DNA of 28,204 nt. Source: Ophiocordyceps camponoti-saundersi (nom. inval.). Lineage: Eukaryota > Ascomycota > Sordariomycetes > Hypocreales > Ophiocordycipitaceae. The stretch's first letter is position 1, and each line of letters starts with the position of its first letter. The notes beneath the pieces were generated by a model, which ran no database searches, had not been told where the DNA came from, and worked only from the letters and a program-made list of their open reading frames with translations. The translations under genes and the position numbers were made by a program. Below are positions 12,243 to 22,960 of this stretch, in pieces. Location of the stretch: positions 1 to 28,204 of the forward strand of contig PDHQ01000389.1 in the NCBI GenBank assembly GCA_003339415.1, given 5' to 3'.

Positions 12243-13999
12243 TAATATACTAATATATTTTATATAGATTAAAACTATCTTATATATATTCTAAAAGGGG
12301 GAAAAACTAAAAACCTTAAAGTAAAACCCTCCCCTTAAATATTACTTTAACTTTAAGTTAGATATTACTTATACCCGGTATTTTATATATTTTATAAGTT
12401 AGGTAATAACTAATAATTAAAAAGCTAATATTTCCTCCTAAGTAAACTTTATAGTAATAAAAGTATATATAAACTAAGTTTAATATAAAGTTTATATAGC
12501 TTACTTATCCTCTTAGCTATTATTATTATTATAAACTAAATCCTTATAATTAATTAAAGTGGCCTTAATAATTTAATTAATTAAAGCCTTATTAATATAG
12601 CTAAGAAATATATAAAAGTTTTATTATTTTATTATAAACCTTATAATAGCTAATCTTAAAAAATAGCTAGATTATTATTATAAAGCTATAGATAATTTAA
12701 AAAAAAGAGTTAGGGGAGGTATTATTATATTTACTTTTTAGCGTTTCCGCTCCTATTATTATTAGACTCTAGTTAGCGCTAAAGGGGGAAAAAGGGCAGT
12801 ATATATAAAATTCTAATTTATAAACTTTTAAAATTAGGAAATATATATATTTTTCGCTTAATTTTATATTACTCTTATTTTAAAATAAAGTTAACTTTAC
12901 TTAAGGTAAAACCTTTTATAAAAAAGGTAATAATATAATCTTTTCTTATAAGCTATAAGATAAGTAAGCTTACTTTTTATATATAAGATAGTAAAGTATT
13001 TCTTATATAATATTTAGTAAAATATTTAAATTAATAATATTTAAAATATTATTAAAATTAAACTTTTAGCGTATATAGTTTAATATTAAAAATCTTCGCT
13101 TATATTATTATACCTTTATTATAAATTTAGTTTATATTTATTATATTATTAATAATAATTATTAGAAAGCTTTATTAAGTTTTTAAATAATATTTTTTTA
13201 TATATAATTATATTATTAAAACTTTATTTAAAAACTTAATTTTTTTAAAAAAGCTTCCTTATTACCTTATTAAAAAGCTTATATTAGTACCCTTTTTATA
13301 ATAAAAATATAACTTTTACTTATTAAATATACTTTTTTTTTAAAAATAATATAAAGCTACTTTAAATTAAACTAAAGCTTATAGAAAATATTTTTAAATA
13401 TTATTATAATATTATTATAAAGTATATTCTTTATTATAAAAGCTTAGCTTTACTTATAAAATTTATAATTAATATTTATTATAATTACTTTAAGGCTTTA
13501 AACTTAAAATAGAGTAGCGATAAAATTAAAATAAATTATAAGCTATTATTTATATTATTTAGGAATTTATTTTTTAATAATCTTTTTTAGCGCTTTAGCT
13601 ATAATTAAAGCTTATATTAAAGGAGTTTTACTCCCCTTAAAGCTAGAAAAAAAGAAACTATAACTATAATAGCTAAGAAAATATTATTAATTAATAAAAT
13701 TAAAGTAAAGGGGGCGCTTTCTTAAACCTTTTTAAACTTTATTATTTATTTAATAATTATTTATATAAAGATAAAAATATCTCCTAAAATAATCTTATTA
13801 ATATTTACTTTAGCTTTTAATAAATTAATAAATATAATAAATTTTTAAATTTAAAATTATTATAATTTAAAATAAAGCTATATTTAAAGTAAAAGATTTT
13901 TATATTTATAATTAATTTATATAGTATTACTTTTTTTTAAAGTTATTTTAAATATAGCTTATTATTACTATAAAGTAATAAAAGAAGTAATATATAATC
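12243..13999 (-). mobile_element. Family A repeat, copy A4 (strongly decayed, head end missing)
   Basis: This inverted copy can be aligned with A3 from TACTAATATATTTTATATAG to about 13999, where it reads GTAATAAAAGAAGTAATATA against GTAACGGAAAAAGCGGAGTC in A3. The last 70 or so bases of the head end are absent, and unrelated sequence begins at about 14000. It is much more AT-rich than A3, especially in its second half (13400-13990). Many CG pairs of A3 read TA here, so it has been through more mutation. Confidence 0.8.
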
Positions 14000-16750
14000 G
14001 CCTTTTACTTTTTAAACTCGCTCTTTACTACTTTATTTAAAGTAAGGGCAGGGCTCTCCTTTCTATATATAAATAATATAAAGTAAATAACTAAAACCTT
14101 ATTATAAGGCCTAACCTCGCTAGAGTTTCTTTTTATAATAAGCTTTAAATATTTACTATCTACTCCCCGCTATTTAGAATATATACTAGACTTTTCCTAC
14201 GCTTATTACCTCCTCCTCCCTCCTTATCTTTTACCTCCGCCTCCGCTCTATTAGTTATCTTTAGCGATTTTAACGCTTATTACCTCTTCTAAGACTTTTA
14301 TAAACGTACCTTCCCTTACTCCGCGAAGCTTTTTTCTATTTTCTATTAACTTTACCTTAAATTTCTTCCCTCTTTTTATAAGATTACTTAAGAGGTATAT
14401 AAATAAAAAGCTAATATTATTAACTTAATATATAATATACTTAATTATTTTTTTATATATCTTAGCTTAGATTTTAATTTTCTTAGCTTTAATTATATTT
14501 TTTAGTTTATATTATTTATTACCTCCCCCCCCTAAGCTTTACCTTAATATTACGCTAGAAATATTTTAATTTTAATATTTTATAAGTAAAAGTAAAAAAT
14601 TATTTTTTACTTTCCGCTATTTAAGCGGAGTTTATAGTAAATATTGAAAAATTAATAATATAGCTATATAAAAAATGAAATATTATAGCTAACTTAATAG
14701 TTTTAAAATTACCTTAATAATATAATTTTTATTTATATTTATAATAAACTTTAAAAGTTATTTTCTAATTTTAAATATAAAGTATATTAAGTAATATTAG
14801 TAAATATAGCTAGATTTTAATTACTAATAAGTATATTAAAACGTTATAATATAATAAAAATCTTTTATTAAAAAAATAAAAAGAGATAATTAAAAGTAAT
14901 TTCTAGCCTTTATAAGCGGTAACTTAAATATTATATAATTTATAACTTAATAAGTAAAACTCTATAATTAGGCTTTTTTAAAGCTTATATATATTTCTCC
15001 TTTTTAATAAGATATAAACTCCGCTTTCTAATTATTTTTTTTAAAAAATTAGAACTCTTAGCTTATAAGTTTTCTCCTTATCTTTTAGAAAATACCTTAT
15101 ATTTTCTTATCTCTAACTTTTTCCCCTTAATAAATATTCCCTTTTATATTATTAAAAATAAAATCCGCTTTACTATTTTTAATATTATATTATAAAAGTC
15201 CGCTAAGCTTAATAATATCCTTATTAGCTTTTTAAAAAATTATAAATAATTTTTTATAATAATCCTAACTAAGCTTTTTTAAGGATATACTACTTATAAA
15301 TATTTTCCTATTTAATATTAGATTTTTAATATTATAGTTCTTTAGAAAGCGGGAAAAAGTTTAGGGGTTTATTAAACTCTAAGTAGCTACTATCTTATCT
15401 CCCTTCTTAATATTATAAATAAAATCTTTAAGATTATAATTACGAAAAAGATATCCTATATAGCGGAGTTTATAAGAATCTTACTATAAAGTTAGATAAG
15501 TAATTAGCTAAATTAATTTACTAATAGCGCTTTACTCCTTTTAATAAAGTTTATCCGTATTACTTAAAGCTTTTAAAACTCCGCTTTTTTTTAATATTAA
15601 ATATAATAAGCGCTTTTAATTATATTTTATATTTTAAGCTAATAAAAATCCTTAACTTTTTTAGCTTTCTTAGATAAATTATAGCTTTCCTCTGCTTTTA
15701 CTTTTTTAACTATACCTCTTATTTAAAAGTTAATAATAAATTATTAAACCTTTTCCTTATTTTTACTAAAGTTTCTTAAAGCTCCCCGCTTTTTTTAGTA
15801 CTATTTATTTTATATATCTTATCTTTTTATAAGCGCTTAAAATAAGTAACTAATATATTTATTATTAAATTTATAAATAATATTAATATTCTTAATATTA
15901 AGCGTACTTTTACTTAAGTCCGCTATTAGCTTAAATAAGCTTAGAGTATTTATTATAACTAAATAGTAGAGTATAAAATAACTTTTTAGCTATTTAAAAA
16001 TAAGCTCCTTTATTTTATAAAAGCCCGCTTTACTAATATAACTTTACTAGTTTTTAATAAAAATACTATTTAACTTATATAAAAGGTATATATATTTAAG
16101 GTTTAGATTTACTATAAACTCTAATAGAAGCTTTACTTTTATTACTTTATAAAGAAGCTTACTTACTAATAGCTAGCCTTAACTAAGCTTACCTTATTTA
16201 CTTAAAGCTTTTTACTTTTTTAAGTAAGGGAAATTTATATTAAAGTTATTAAGTTTATAATCGCTTTTAGCGCTATAATTTACTCCGCTTTAACTTTAAT
16301 AAGTAAGGAACTTAAAAACCTTATCTTTTAATAGCTAGCTATAACTTAGTTTAAATACCTTTACGTTATCTTCGGGGCGTACTAAGTAACCCTTTTTTAC
16401 TATATTAAGTCCGAAACCTTTATCCCTTTTATTAATATTTACTTATCTTACCGCGCTACTTATAGCTATTAACTTCTTTATAATAAAGGACCCGTAGCTT
16501 ATATTTACTTTACTTTTAAGAGAATCTTTATATACTTTTACTAATAATATAAAAGTTAGCCCCGTCTTATTTATATTCCCTTTAAATCTTTTTAATCTTT
16601 TTTATTACCTAAGTATAAACTTTAAATATCTCCTCCTAGTCCTTTAAGATTCTAAAAGCTTATTTTTACGAAAAATAATAGCTTTACTAAAACTTTAAAA
16701 AAGGAGGCTTTAAAAATATAGCTAGTCCTTTAGATACTTTACTAATAAAC
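14000..16750 (-). pseudogene. Unidentified protein relic, - strand
   Basis: The - strand from about 16750 to 14640 gives one continuous translation of about 700 codons when TAA/TAG are read as former Gln/Trp. It has many intact Gly, Ala, Ser, Asp and Arg codons and protein-like strings, for example YLVRPEDNVKVFKLSYS near 16380 and KKAKKVKDFY near 15655. A second coherent piece runs from about 14380 to 14000, with a Gly/Arg-rich basic stretch at about 14195-14255. It is cut off by family A copy A4. I recognise no catalytic motif. It could be the protein of another transposon or a subtelomeric multicopy gene, since RIP acts on duplicated DNA. The limits and the link between the two pieces are uncertain, and with TGA erased from the region the open frame is only suggestive. 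Confidence 0.45.
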
Positions 16751-17403
16751 TACCTTAACTAAAACTTAGTAACGCTTTATAAATCTATTAAGGCTTTCTA
16801 AAATTCCTAAATAGCGCCTTAACTTAGCTTTATAATAGTAAAATTAGCTTTAATAAGTTTTTTTATATTTATAATATTCCTATAATTATAACCCCTTATT
16901 ATTTTTATAATAATAAGAAAGATAAGATAATAGCTTACTTTACTTTATATTATAAATTAATTATTTATAAAAGGACGCTCTTATTAATATTTCCTATAAA
17001 TTTAATTTAAGATTATAAAGATTTTAATAAAGCTTTTAGCTATAAGGCTATTATAAGCCCTTTCGCTTTATAATTTATTTACTTATAATACTTTTATTAA
17101 TTTAACCTCTTTTTATTATTTTATAATATTTAAATATATTAAAATACTTAAGTATAAGGTTTAAGTATAAGGGATAGTTTTTAGTATTTTTATTATATAA
17201 TTACTATTATTTATTTACTTTATATTTTATTTCTAACTTTACTCTTTAATTTACTTAGCTTTATTTAGCTTACTTATTTCTTTTCCGCCTTTATTTTTTA
17301 CCTTATCCTCCGCGCCTAATCGCGCCTTTAACTTTTATAAGCTTATCCTCTAAGCTATTATTATCGCTCTCCGCTATATATATATATTATATTACTTTAG
17401 GGA
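16751..17403. other. AT-rich spacer, nothing recognised
   Basis: This is RIP-mutated AT-rich DNA between the - strand relic and the GC-richer leader at 17404. A CG-containing patch near 17285-17370 stands out slightly in composition. I see no motif, no repeat shared with other parts of the window and no convincing reading frame. Confidence 0.5.
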
Positions 17404-17765
17404 CCTATAAGGTATCTAAGCATATAGAGGGTAGGAAGAGGGGAAAAACCGGGCCGGGCCCGGGGGAAAACCCCTTACTAAGTAGTCGGTAGCTAGTAAG
17501 GTAAGAATAGTAAGTAGGGAGAGGGTGCTATAGCGGGCCTCGTACTAGTCTACTAGGTTATAATAGCGGGTTTAGGGTAGAATAAGCCGGGGTTTAAAGG
17601 TTACTAAGACGGAAAAGGCTATAAATATTAGCTATAGGAGGGTAAATATAAGCTAAAACCCTAAAAGGGGAAGGAGGTATATATTACTATAAAGTAAAAA
17701 AGTATATATTAGTATATACCGCAGCGCCCCGTAATTAGTAAGTAAGCTACCGCGGGGTATAAAAT
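17404..17765 (+). other. GC-richer leader with palindrome
   Basis: Base composition changes abruptly here, with many GG and CC runs for about 360 bases. It opens with GGGGAAAAACCGGGCC and GGGAAAACCCC around a CCGGGCCCGG palindrome at 17454-17463. Almost no CA or TG remains, so it was hit by RIP but was originally GC-rich. It lies directly upstream of the + strand coding relic, so it may be the 5' leader of that element, as fungal LINEs often have a GC-rich 5' untranslated region. That role is inference. Confidence 0.45.
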
Positions 17766-18079
17766 CTTATAGCTTATATAGCGTAAGGCCTTTTTCTTTT
17801 ATAAATAATATTAACCTTAACTTCCTTTATTATAATAGTAATAGCTTATAACTATAATATAAAGACTAGTAATAAATAAGCTATGCTTTATAATAATTAC
17901 GTTTCTAAACTTACTTAAGACCGCGTTTATTATTTATATACTAGCTATTAGAATTAGTTAAATAAATCGCGCTTTATTTAAGCTATATATTAATAAAATT
18001 AAGCTAATATTTAGTAGCTATAAATACGCGCGTATATATTACTTATACCCGGACGAATTTTACTTATATACTTATATAT

Positions 18080-19590
18080 CCCTAACTTAAGGATAATATT
18101 ATAAAGCTATATATTATATAAGCTAAGTATTATAATAAATAATAAAAATTCGGAGAGGTATAAGCTATAGCTAAGAAAAATCTTACCTTAATTTAAGATT
18201 TAAGCTAAAGCTATATTTATAAGAATATAATCGAGGTAAAAAACGCCTTAAGGGGTATCTATATTAAGGTTATAAAAAAGGTAAAGGAGGCGGAGGGAGA
18301 GGGGGGGGAGATATCTATCTCTATACTTAAGTTAATTTACGCTATTTTAAAGTAAGTCGACGCCTATATTAATTAATAGATTTTAAGCTTTATAAGTATA
18401 GTTTATAATATATTAAACTTAAGTAAGAAGGTAGCGGTAATATTTAAAAAGCTAAAAAAGCTAGCTTAAGCTTTACTTAAGGTAAGAGTAAATATAACTT
18501 ATAAGATAAGTAAGATATATAAGCTAGTAATAACGAAGCTTACTAAGGCGGCGCTTATAGCGCTTTTAAAAAGTAAAAGTAAGAGATAAATATCTCCTAT
18601 TATAGTTTAAACGCGTCCTATTAAGAGGAAGGCCCGCGCTACGCTTAAAACTCTTATAATTATATTAAATATAAATAATAATAATAATAATTTATTACCC
18701 GCTTTTATTATTAACTTAGAATATTTATATCTCGCTAGAGTATACTTTAGGGAAAGTAAGGGAGGGAGCTTACGCTAAGTTAGTTTCGGCGATAATAAAG
18801 TTTTAAGGTTAGAGGCTACGCCGGCGCTAGATATAATAAAGATAAGCTTAACTAGTAAGGGGGTAGCTAAGTTACTTATAGTAAAAGAGACCCCGGTTAA
18901 GGCGGCGGCTACTATAGTAGCTACTAATACTTACGTAGCTATAGTAAACTATAATATTATTATAATAAGGATAAATTTAGCTAAGTTTTATATTTTTTAG
19001 ATACTTAAAATCGCCTTATTTTAAATTACTTAGTAAGCTAGCGTTAGCTAGGAGTTTTAATTAGTTAGTTTCTAATATAACTTACCTTTTACTAACTTAA
19101 AGTTACTAGAGAAGTATAAACTTAAGCTATACCTTAGCGGAGTATTAAGGAGGCGTAGGGGGCTCCGCGGTTATAAGCTATCGCCGAAATATTTAAAAAT
19201 CTTAAGGTTAAATAAGTTATTCCTTAATAAGGATAATAAACTAACGCTAATAATAATTACTCCTAATAGCACGTAGCCCGCTACTATACCGGATCTTATT
19301 ATTACTCTAAGCTCGTTTTAGTAATAGGTAATTTTACTTAAGCTAGTTATTACTTTAAGCTTATTATAATAATAGGCGACCGCTTTATAGCTAACTATTA
19401 TACCGAACTTATTATAAGCTACCGCGCTAATAGTAACTCTAAGTAAAACGCGCCTTACCTTAAGTCTTAATAGCTTTACGCTAAATAAACTTACGTTATA
19501 AGGCCGGCGTTAATCCGTAGTTACTTTTATTAATAAGGTAGCCGAAAAAGTTAAGGAGTTATTAGATAGAAAAGGAGATAAAAACTTAAA
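18080..19590 (+). pseudogene. Unidentified coding relic, Lys/Ala then Thr/Gln-rich, + strand
   Basis: A + strand frame through AAATTCGGAGAGGTA (18146-18160) reads coherently for about 500 codons, and TAA/TAG are clearly rarer in it (roughly one per 25 codons at 18220-19000) than in surrounding DNA. The first third is rich in Lys, Ala, Leu and Val and could form helices or a coiled coil. A short Asn run sits at about 18674-18690. The string VSFGDNKVLRLEATPALD is at about 18781-18834. The last third is rich in Gln, Thr and Pro. It ends at about 19590, exactly where the 3' end of the - strand LINE begins. It may be the gag-like ORF1 of a second, oppositely oriented LINE or another multicopy gene. 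No zinc knuckle or catalytic motif was seen. Confidence 0.55.
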
Positions 19591-19699
19591 CCTAATAAAT
19601 ATAAATTCCTTTAAGATATAAAATAAATTATAAATAAGGTAGGTAAATTAATAATATTATAATTATAATAATTTACGTAAAATAAAGCTATATTTAGCT

Positions 19700-22600
19700 T
19701 TAGTTAAACTTAAAAGTATTAATATAAAAAGTATTAGTAAGCCGGAATTAGTATAAGTTAATATATTAGAGTATTTACTTCGTAATTACGGTTATTAATA
19801 AGTATTAGTTAAGCTTTAGTTATAATCCGGTATTAGAGGAGATAAGTTAAGGTAATTTATAGCGCTATTTAACTAGTTAAGGGTATCGAAAGAGTAAATA
19901 GTAAATATTCTCTAGTTTAGTATTATACTAATATAAAGGGGAGACTATTTCTAATATATACTTATAAAAAAGGAACTTTTTAAGATTAATTTTACCTATA
20001 TAAAATTACGTAATTATAATATTAATATATTTTAGTAAGTTTCTATATCTTTTAAGCGACTTCGTCTTATTAAGGTAAGGCGGGAAGTTAGAAGGAAATA
20101 AGGTAAGCTTAGAATATCTTATATATAGCTAGTTTTTAGAGTCCTCTTACTATACTTTCTAATCCTAGTAAAGAAGGTTAGTTATAAACTTCTTATTAAG
20201 GGGTAATATATTACGTTTTATTTATATTTAAACTTAATATATATAGTTTTTTAATAGCTACTTAGCTTTTTATTATCTTATTAGTTAATAAGGGGGGAAG
20301 CGCGATAGGAACCTTAAGATATTTTTAAAAGCGGTTTAGATCTTATCTAATATCGTTATATTCTCTAAGCGGCAAAAAGTATTAGTTTTCCTTTTATTTA
20401 AGTAAAAATTAAGTAAGGAAACTTAGAACTTAGCCTTAAAGTAATAAATAAGCGTAGCCTTATAAGCTTTAAGTATTATCTTAAGGTATCGTAACTATTT
20501 TAATCCTAAGGCTTTAGCTAAGCTTAGTAAGTTTCCGCCTATAAAAATAATAATATAGATTATAATAATAATATATACGATAAGTAATTAGATAACTTTT
20601 ATATAAAGTTCGCAGGCCTAAGTAAGGGGGTAACTTTAAGTAAAGGCGGATAAAAAGGAAAAGGTAAGGTTTTAGCGGAGGAGTTTAGTATATATAATTC
20701 GTAAATAAGGTTTCTATTATAGCTATTAATAAATCTAAACGCTTAGGAGTTTTACCTCGGAAACGGGGTAAACTTAGTAATCCCTTAGTTAGATTAAATT
20801 TATCTTTAAAGTATATTTCCGGGAAAAATATATAAGCTCGCTCTTCTTTAGCTTAAATTCTATATTATAGTTACGCGCTTATTATTCGTATATTACTTAT
20901 ATAGCTTAGAGCTATCTTATAATTATCTTAAAATTAAGCTTAATATTAAGAAAGTTTATATTATTTATAAAACTAATTATTTATATTTTTTCCTTATATA
21001 CTAATTAGTTATAAAGCGGGGCTATATATAAAATAAATAAGATAGCGGAGAGCGGCGAACTTTAAGGAATTTTAATTTTAATCTAATACGGTTCCGAAAT
21101 CCTATTATTAAAGCGAAATTAGGAGGTACGGTCTTATAAGTAGCTATTAAAGAAAGCTAGGATTTAGTCCGGGAATCTTAAATACTTAAATTTAGCGATA
21201 AGTTTATTATAGTATATAGTATTAAATACTCCCTTAATATTAAGTTATAAGAAAAACGCTATTTTTTTCTTAGCTTAAGTAGCTTAAATAAGCTTAGTAA
21301 CTATAAAAATAGCTAGCTTTATAAACTAATTCCGCTTATTACCTATTTAGCCCTTAAGGAGAAGTTAATATAACTCCGCGGCCTTAATAATTTATTATCT
21401 TATTATAATTTTTAAGATTTTACTTAAGTAATATAATAGGGATATAAGCTTATAAGTACCTACCTTTTAGTAAGCTTTTAGCTTTTTTCTAAACTTATAT
21501 AGGATAACTATAATAGCGGACTATAGCTAGGGTAGGAAGTAATTAAATTATATATACGCTTAGAAAATTATAGCTAGCTAGGTAGTAAAGATAAGGTAAT
21601 ATATCTTAAAAAATCTAGTAAGAATATTATCTATTTTAGCTATTTTCTAAAAGGTTATTAATTTTAGTATTATAAAGATATCGGTTTAAGTAATTTTAAT
21701 ATTAATAAAGAATTTAAATTTAAGCAGTTTAATATTAGTTAGGGGTATATTACGAAGTTAAGGAAAAAACTAATTAGCTAAAATATCGGCTTTAGCTATA
21801 TAGCTATTAGCTTAAGATTTATTAATTATTCTTAGCGTAAGGAGATAGACTAGATCTTAGGGGAGATTACTCTAAATATATACCTAACGCTTAATATACT
21901 AAAACTTAGAAAGTAAGCTAGCGATAATATAAAGGAAAGATTGCTAATAAGCACGTTTTACTAAGTTTACGGCTATTTTCTAAGTAAAAGCTATCTTCTA
22001 AAATTATTACTAAAAGGAGTCCGAAAAGAGGGACTTATATTTACGCTAAGCCCGCTTAGCTACTTAAATAGCTAAGGCTACGGCCGGGGTAAACTACGCC
22101 GCTTTACGAGAATAGGAGGGGGCGATAAACGGTATTATCCGGTTAATAATAAGTTATAGCTCTTAGTAAAGTTAGTTAAAAGCGTTATTAATCTCTATTA
22201 GGTTAATAAAAGGGGAAAGTAAAAAGGTAATCTTAGCTAAGGATTTATAGTAAATTAGGTCTAAGTTCGCTTATCTTTATTATAAGCGTAGTATATACGC
22301 TATTATAAGTATAAGGATATTAGCTATAAGAGATTAGGGAATATAGTTAAATTTAATAGAGTTAAGGTCCGGACTAATATAATATATATATAAGTTTATT
22401 ATAGCTTAAACTAAGTTTAGTATACTATCCCTATATTTATAGAAAATTTAGGTATATTCTCCTTTTAAGGTAAGGAGTTAAAATTATAGCTTAGTTATCT
22501 TATAAATTAGCTAATCTAAGTTATTAGAGAGCTTTTTATAATAGTCCTAAAGCGGGTAATATAAGTTAAAGTTACTAACTAGGACGCGGTTAAGGTTTAG

Positions 22601-22960
22601 GGGAAAGTTTTAAAAAATTAAAAGGCTACCGCTATAAAGGGTATTAGGGGAAGAGTAAATAGAAATAAACTAAAGTTTAGAATAGAAGGTAATATTTATT
22701 TAGTCCTCCTTTATTTTTAAAAACTAAGTAAATATATCGTATTTTTTATAAATATAGACTAAAATATAGCTACCGTTATAAATAAGGCGGTAAGGCGAAG
22801 TTCTAAGCGGAGGAGGCTCGGCGCTAAAATAGCTAATAGTTTTCTAAAAAGTAATAATATTATAATCTAATTTATTACTAAGTACTAGCTTAGCTAGCTT
22901 AGTACGCTTATTTATATTTTAAGAAAGGACTTTTATAAATATAAGGAAATAGTTATAATA
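19700..22960 (-). pseudogene. LINE ORF2 relic: endonuclease plus reverse transcriptase
   Basis: This is the relic of the polyprotein that nicks target DNA and copies the element RNA into it. Reading TAA/TAG as Gln/Trp, the endonuclease begins near 22935. It shows EPPPLRTS near 22800 and the core VSNFNLYYPL at about 22545-22580, where GDFN-HHP-W is expected. It closes with a KAAWFTPAVALA-like string at about 22070-22115. The reverse transcriptase follows, with motif A NIKGVFN at 21212-21244, the PQGSPLS block read as PQSSPLSAILF at about 21035-21070, and motif C read as GFINNINFL at 20948-20974, where fungal LINEs have GF-D-D. The Asp-to-Asn and Gly-to-Ser changes are as RIP predicts. The C-terminal AYKAT...YLNKR region lies at about 20390-20480. 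The 3' limit is approximate and an RNase H domain was not found. Confidence 0.88.

Noticed and set aside
645..13999. A large designed palindrome formed by A1/A2 against A3/A4
   Set aside because: The copies are in opposite orientation, but spacings differ (about 3.4 kb between heads of A1 and A2, about 4 kb between tails of A3 and A4) and the spacers do not match as inverted repeats.
20650..22860. Long + strand reading antisense to LINE ORF2
   Set aside because: It looks open when TAA/TAG are excused, but the - strand carries recognisable endonuclease and reverse transcriptase motifs in order, so the + strand reading is a shadow made possible by the loss of TGA.
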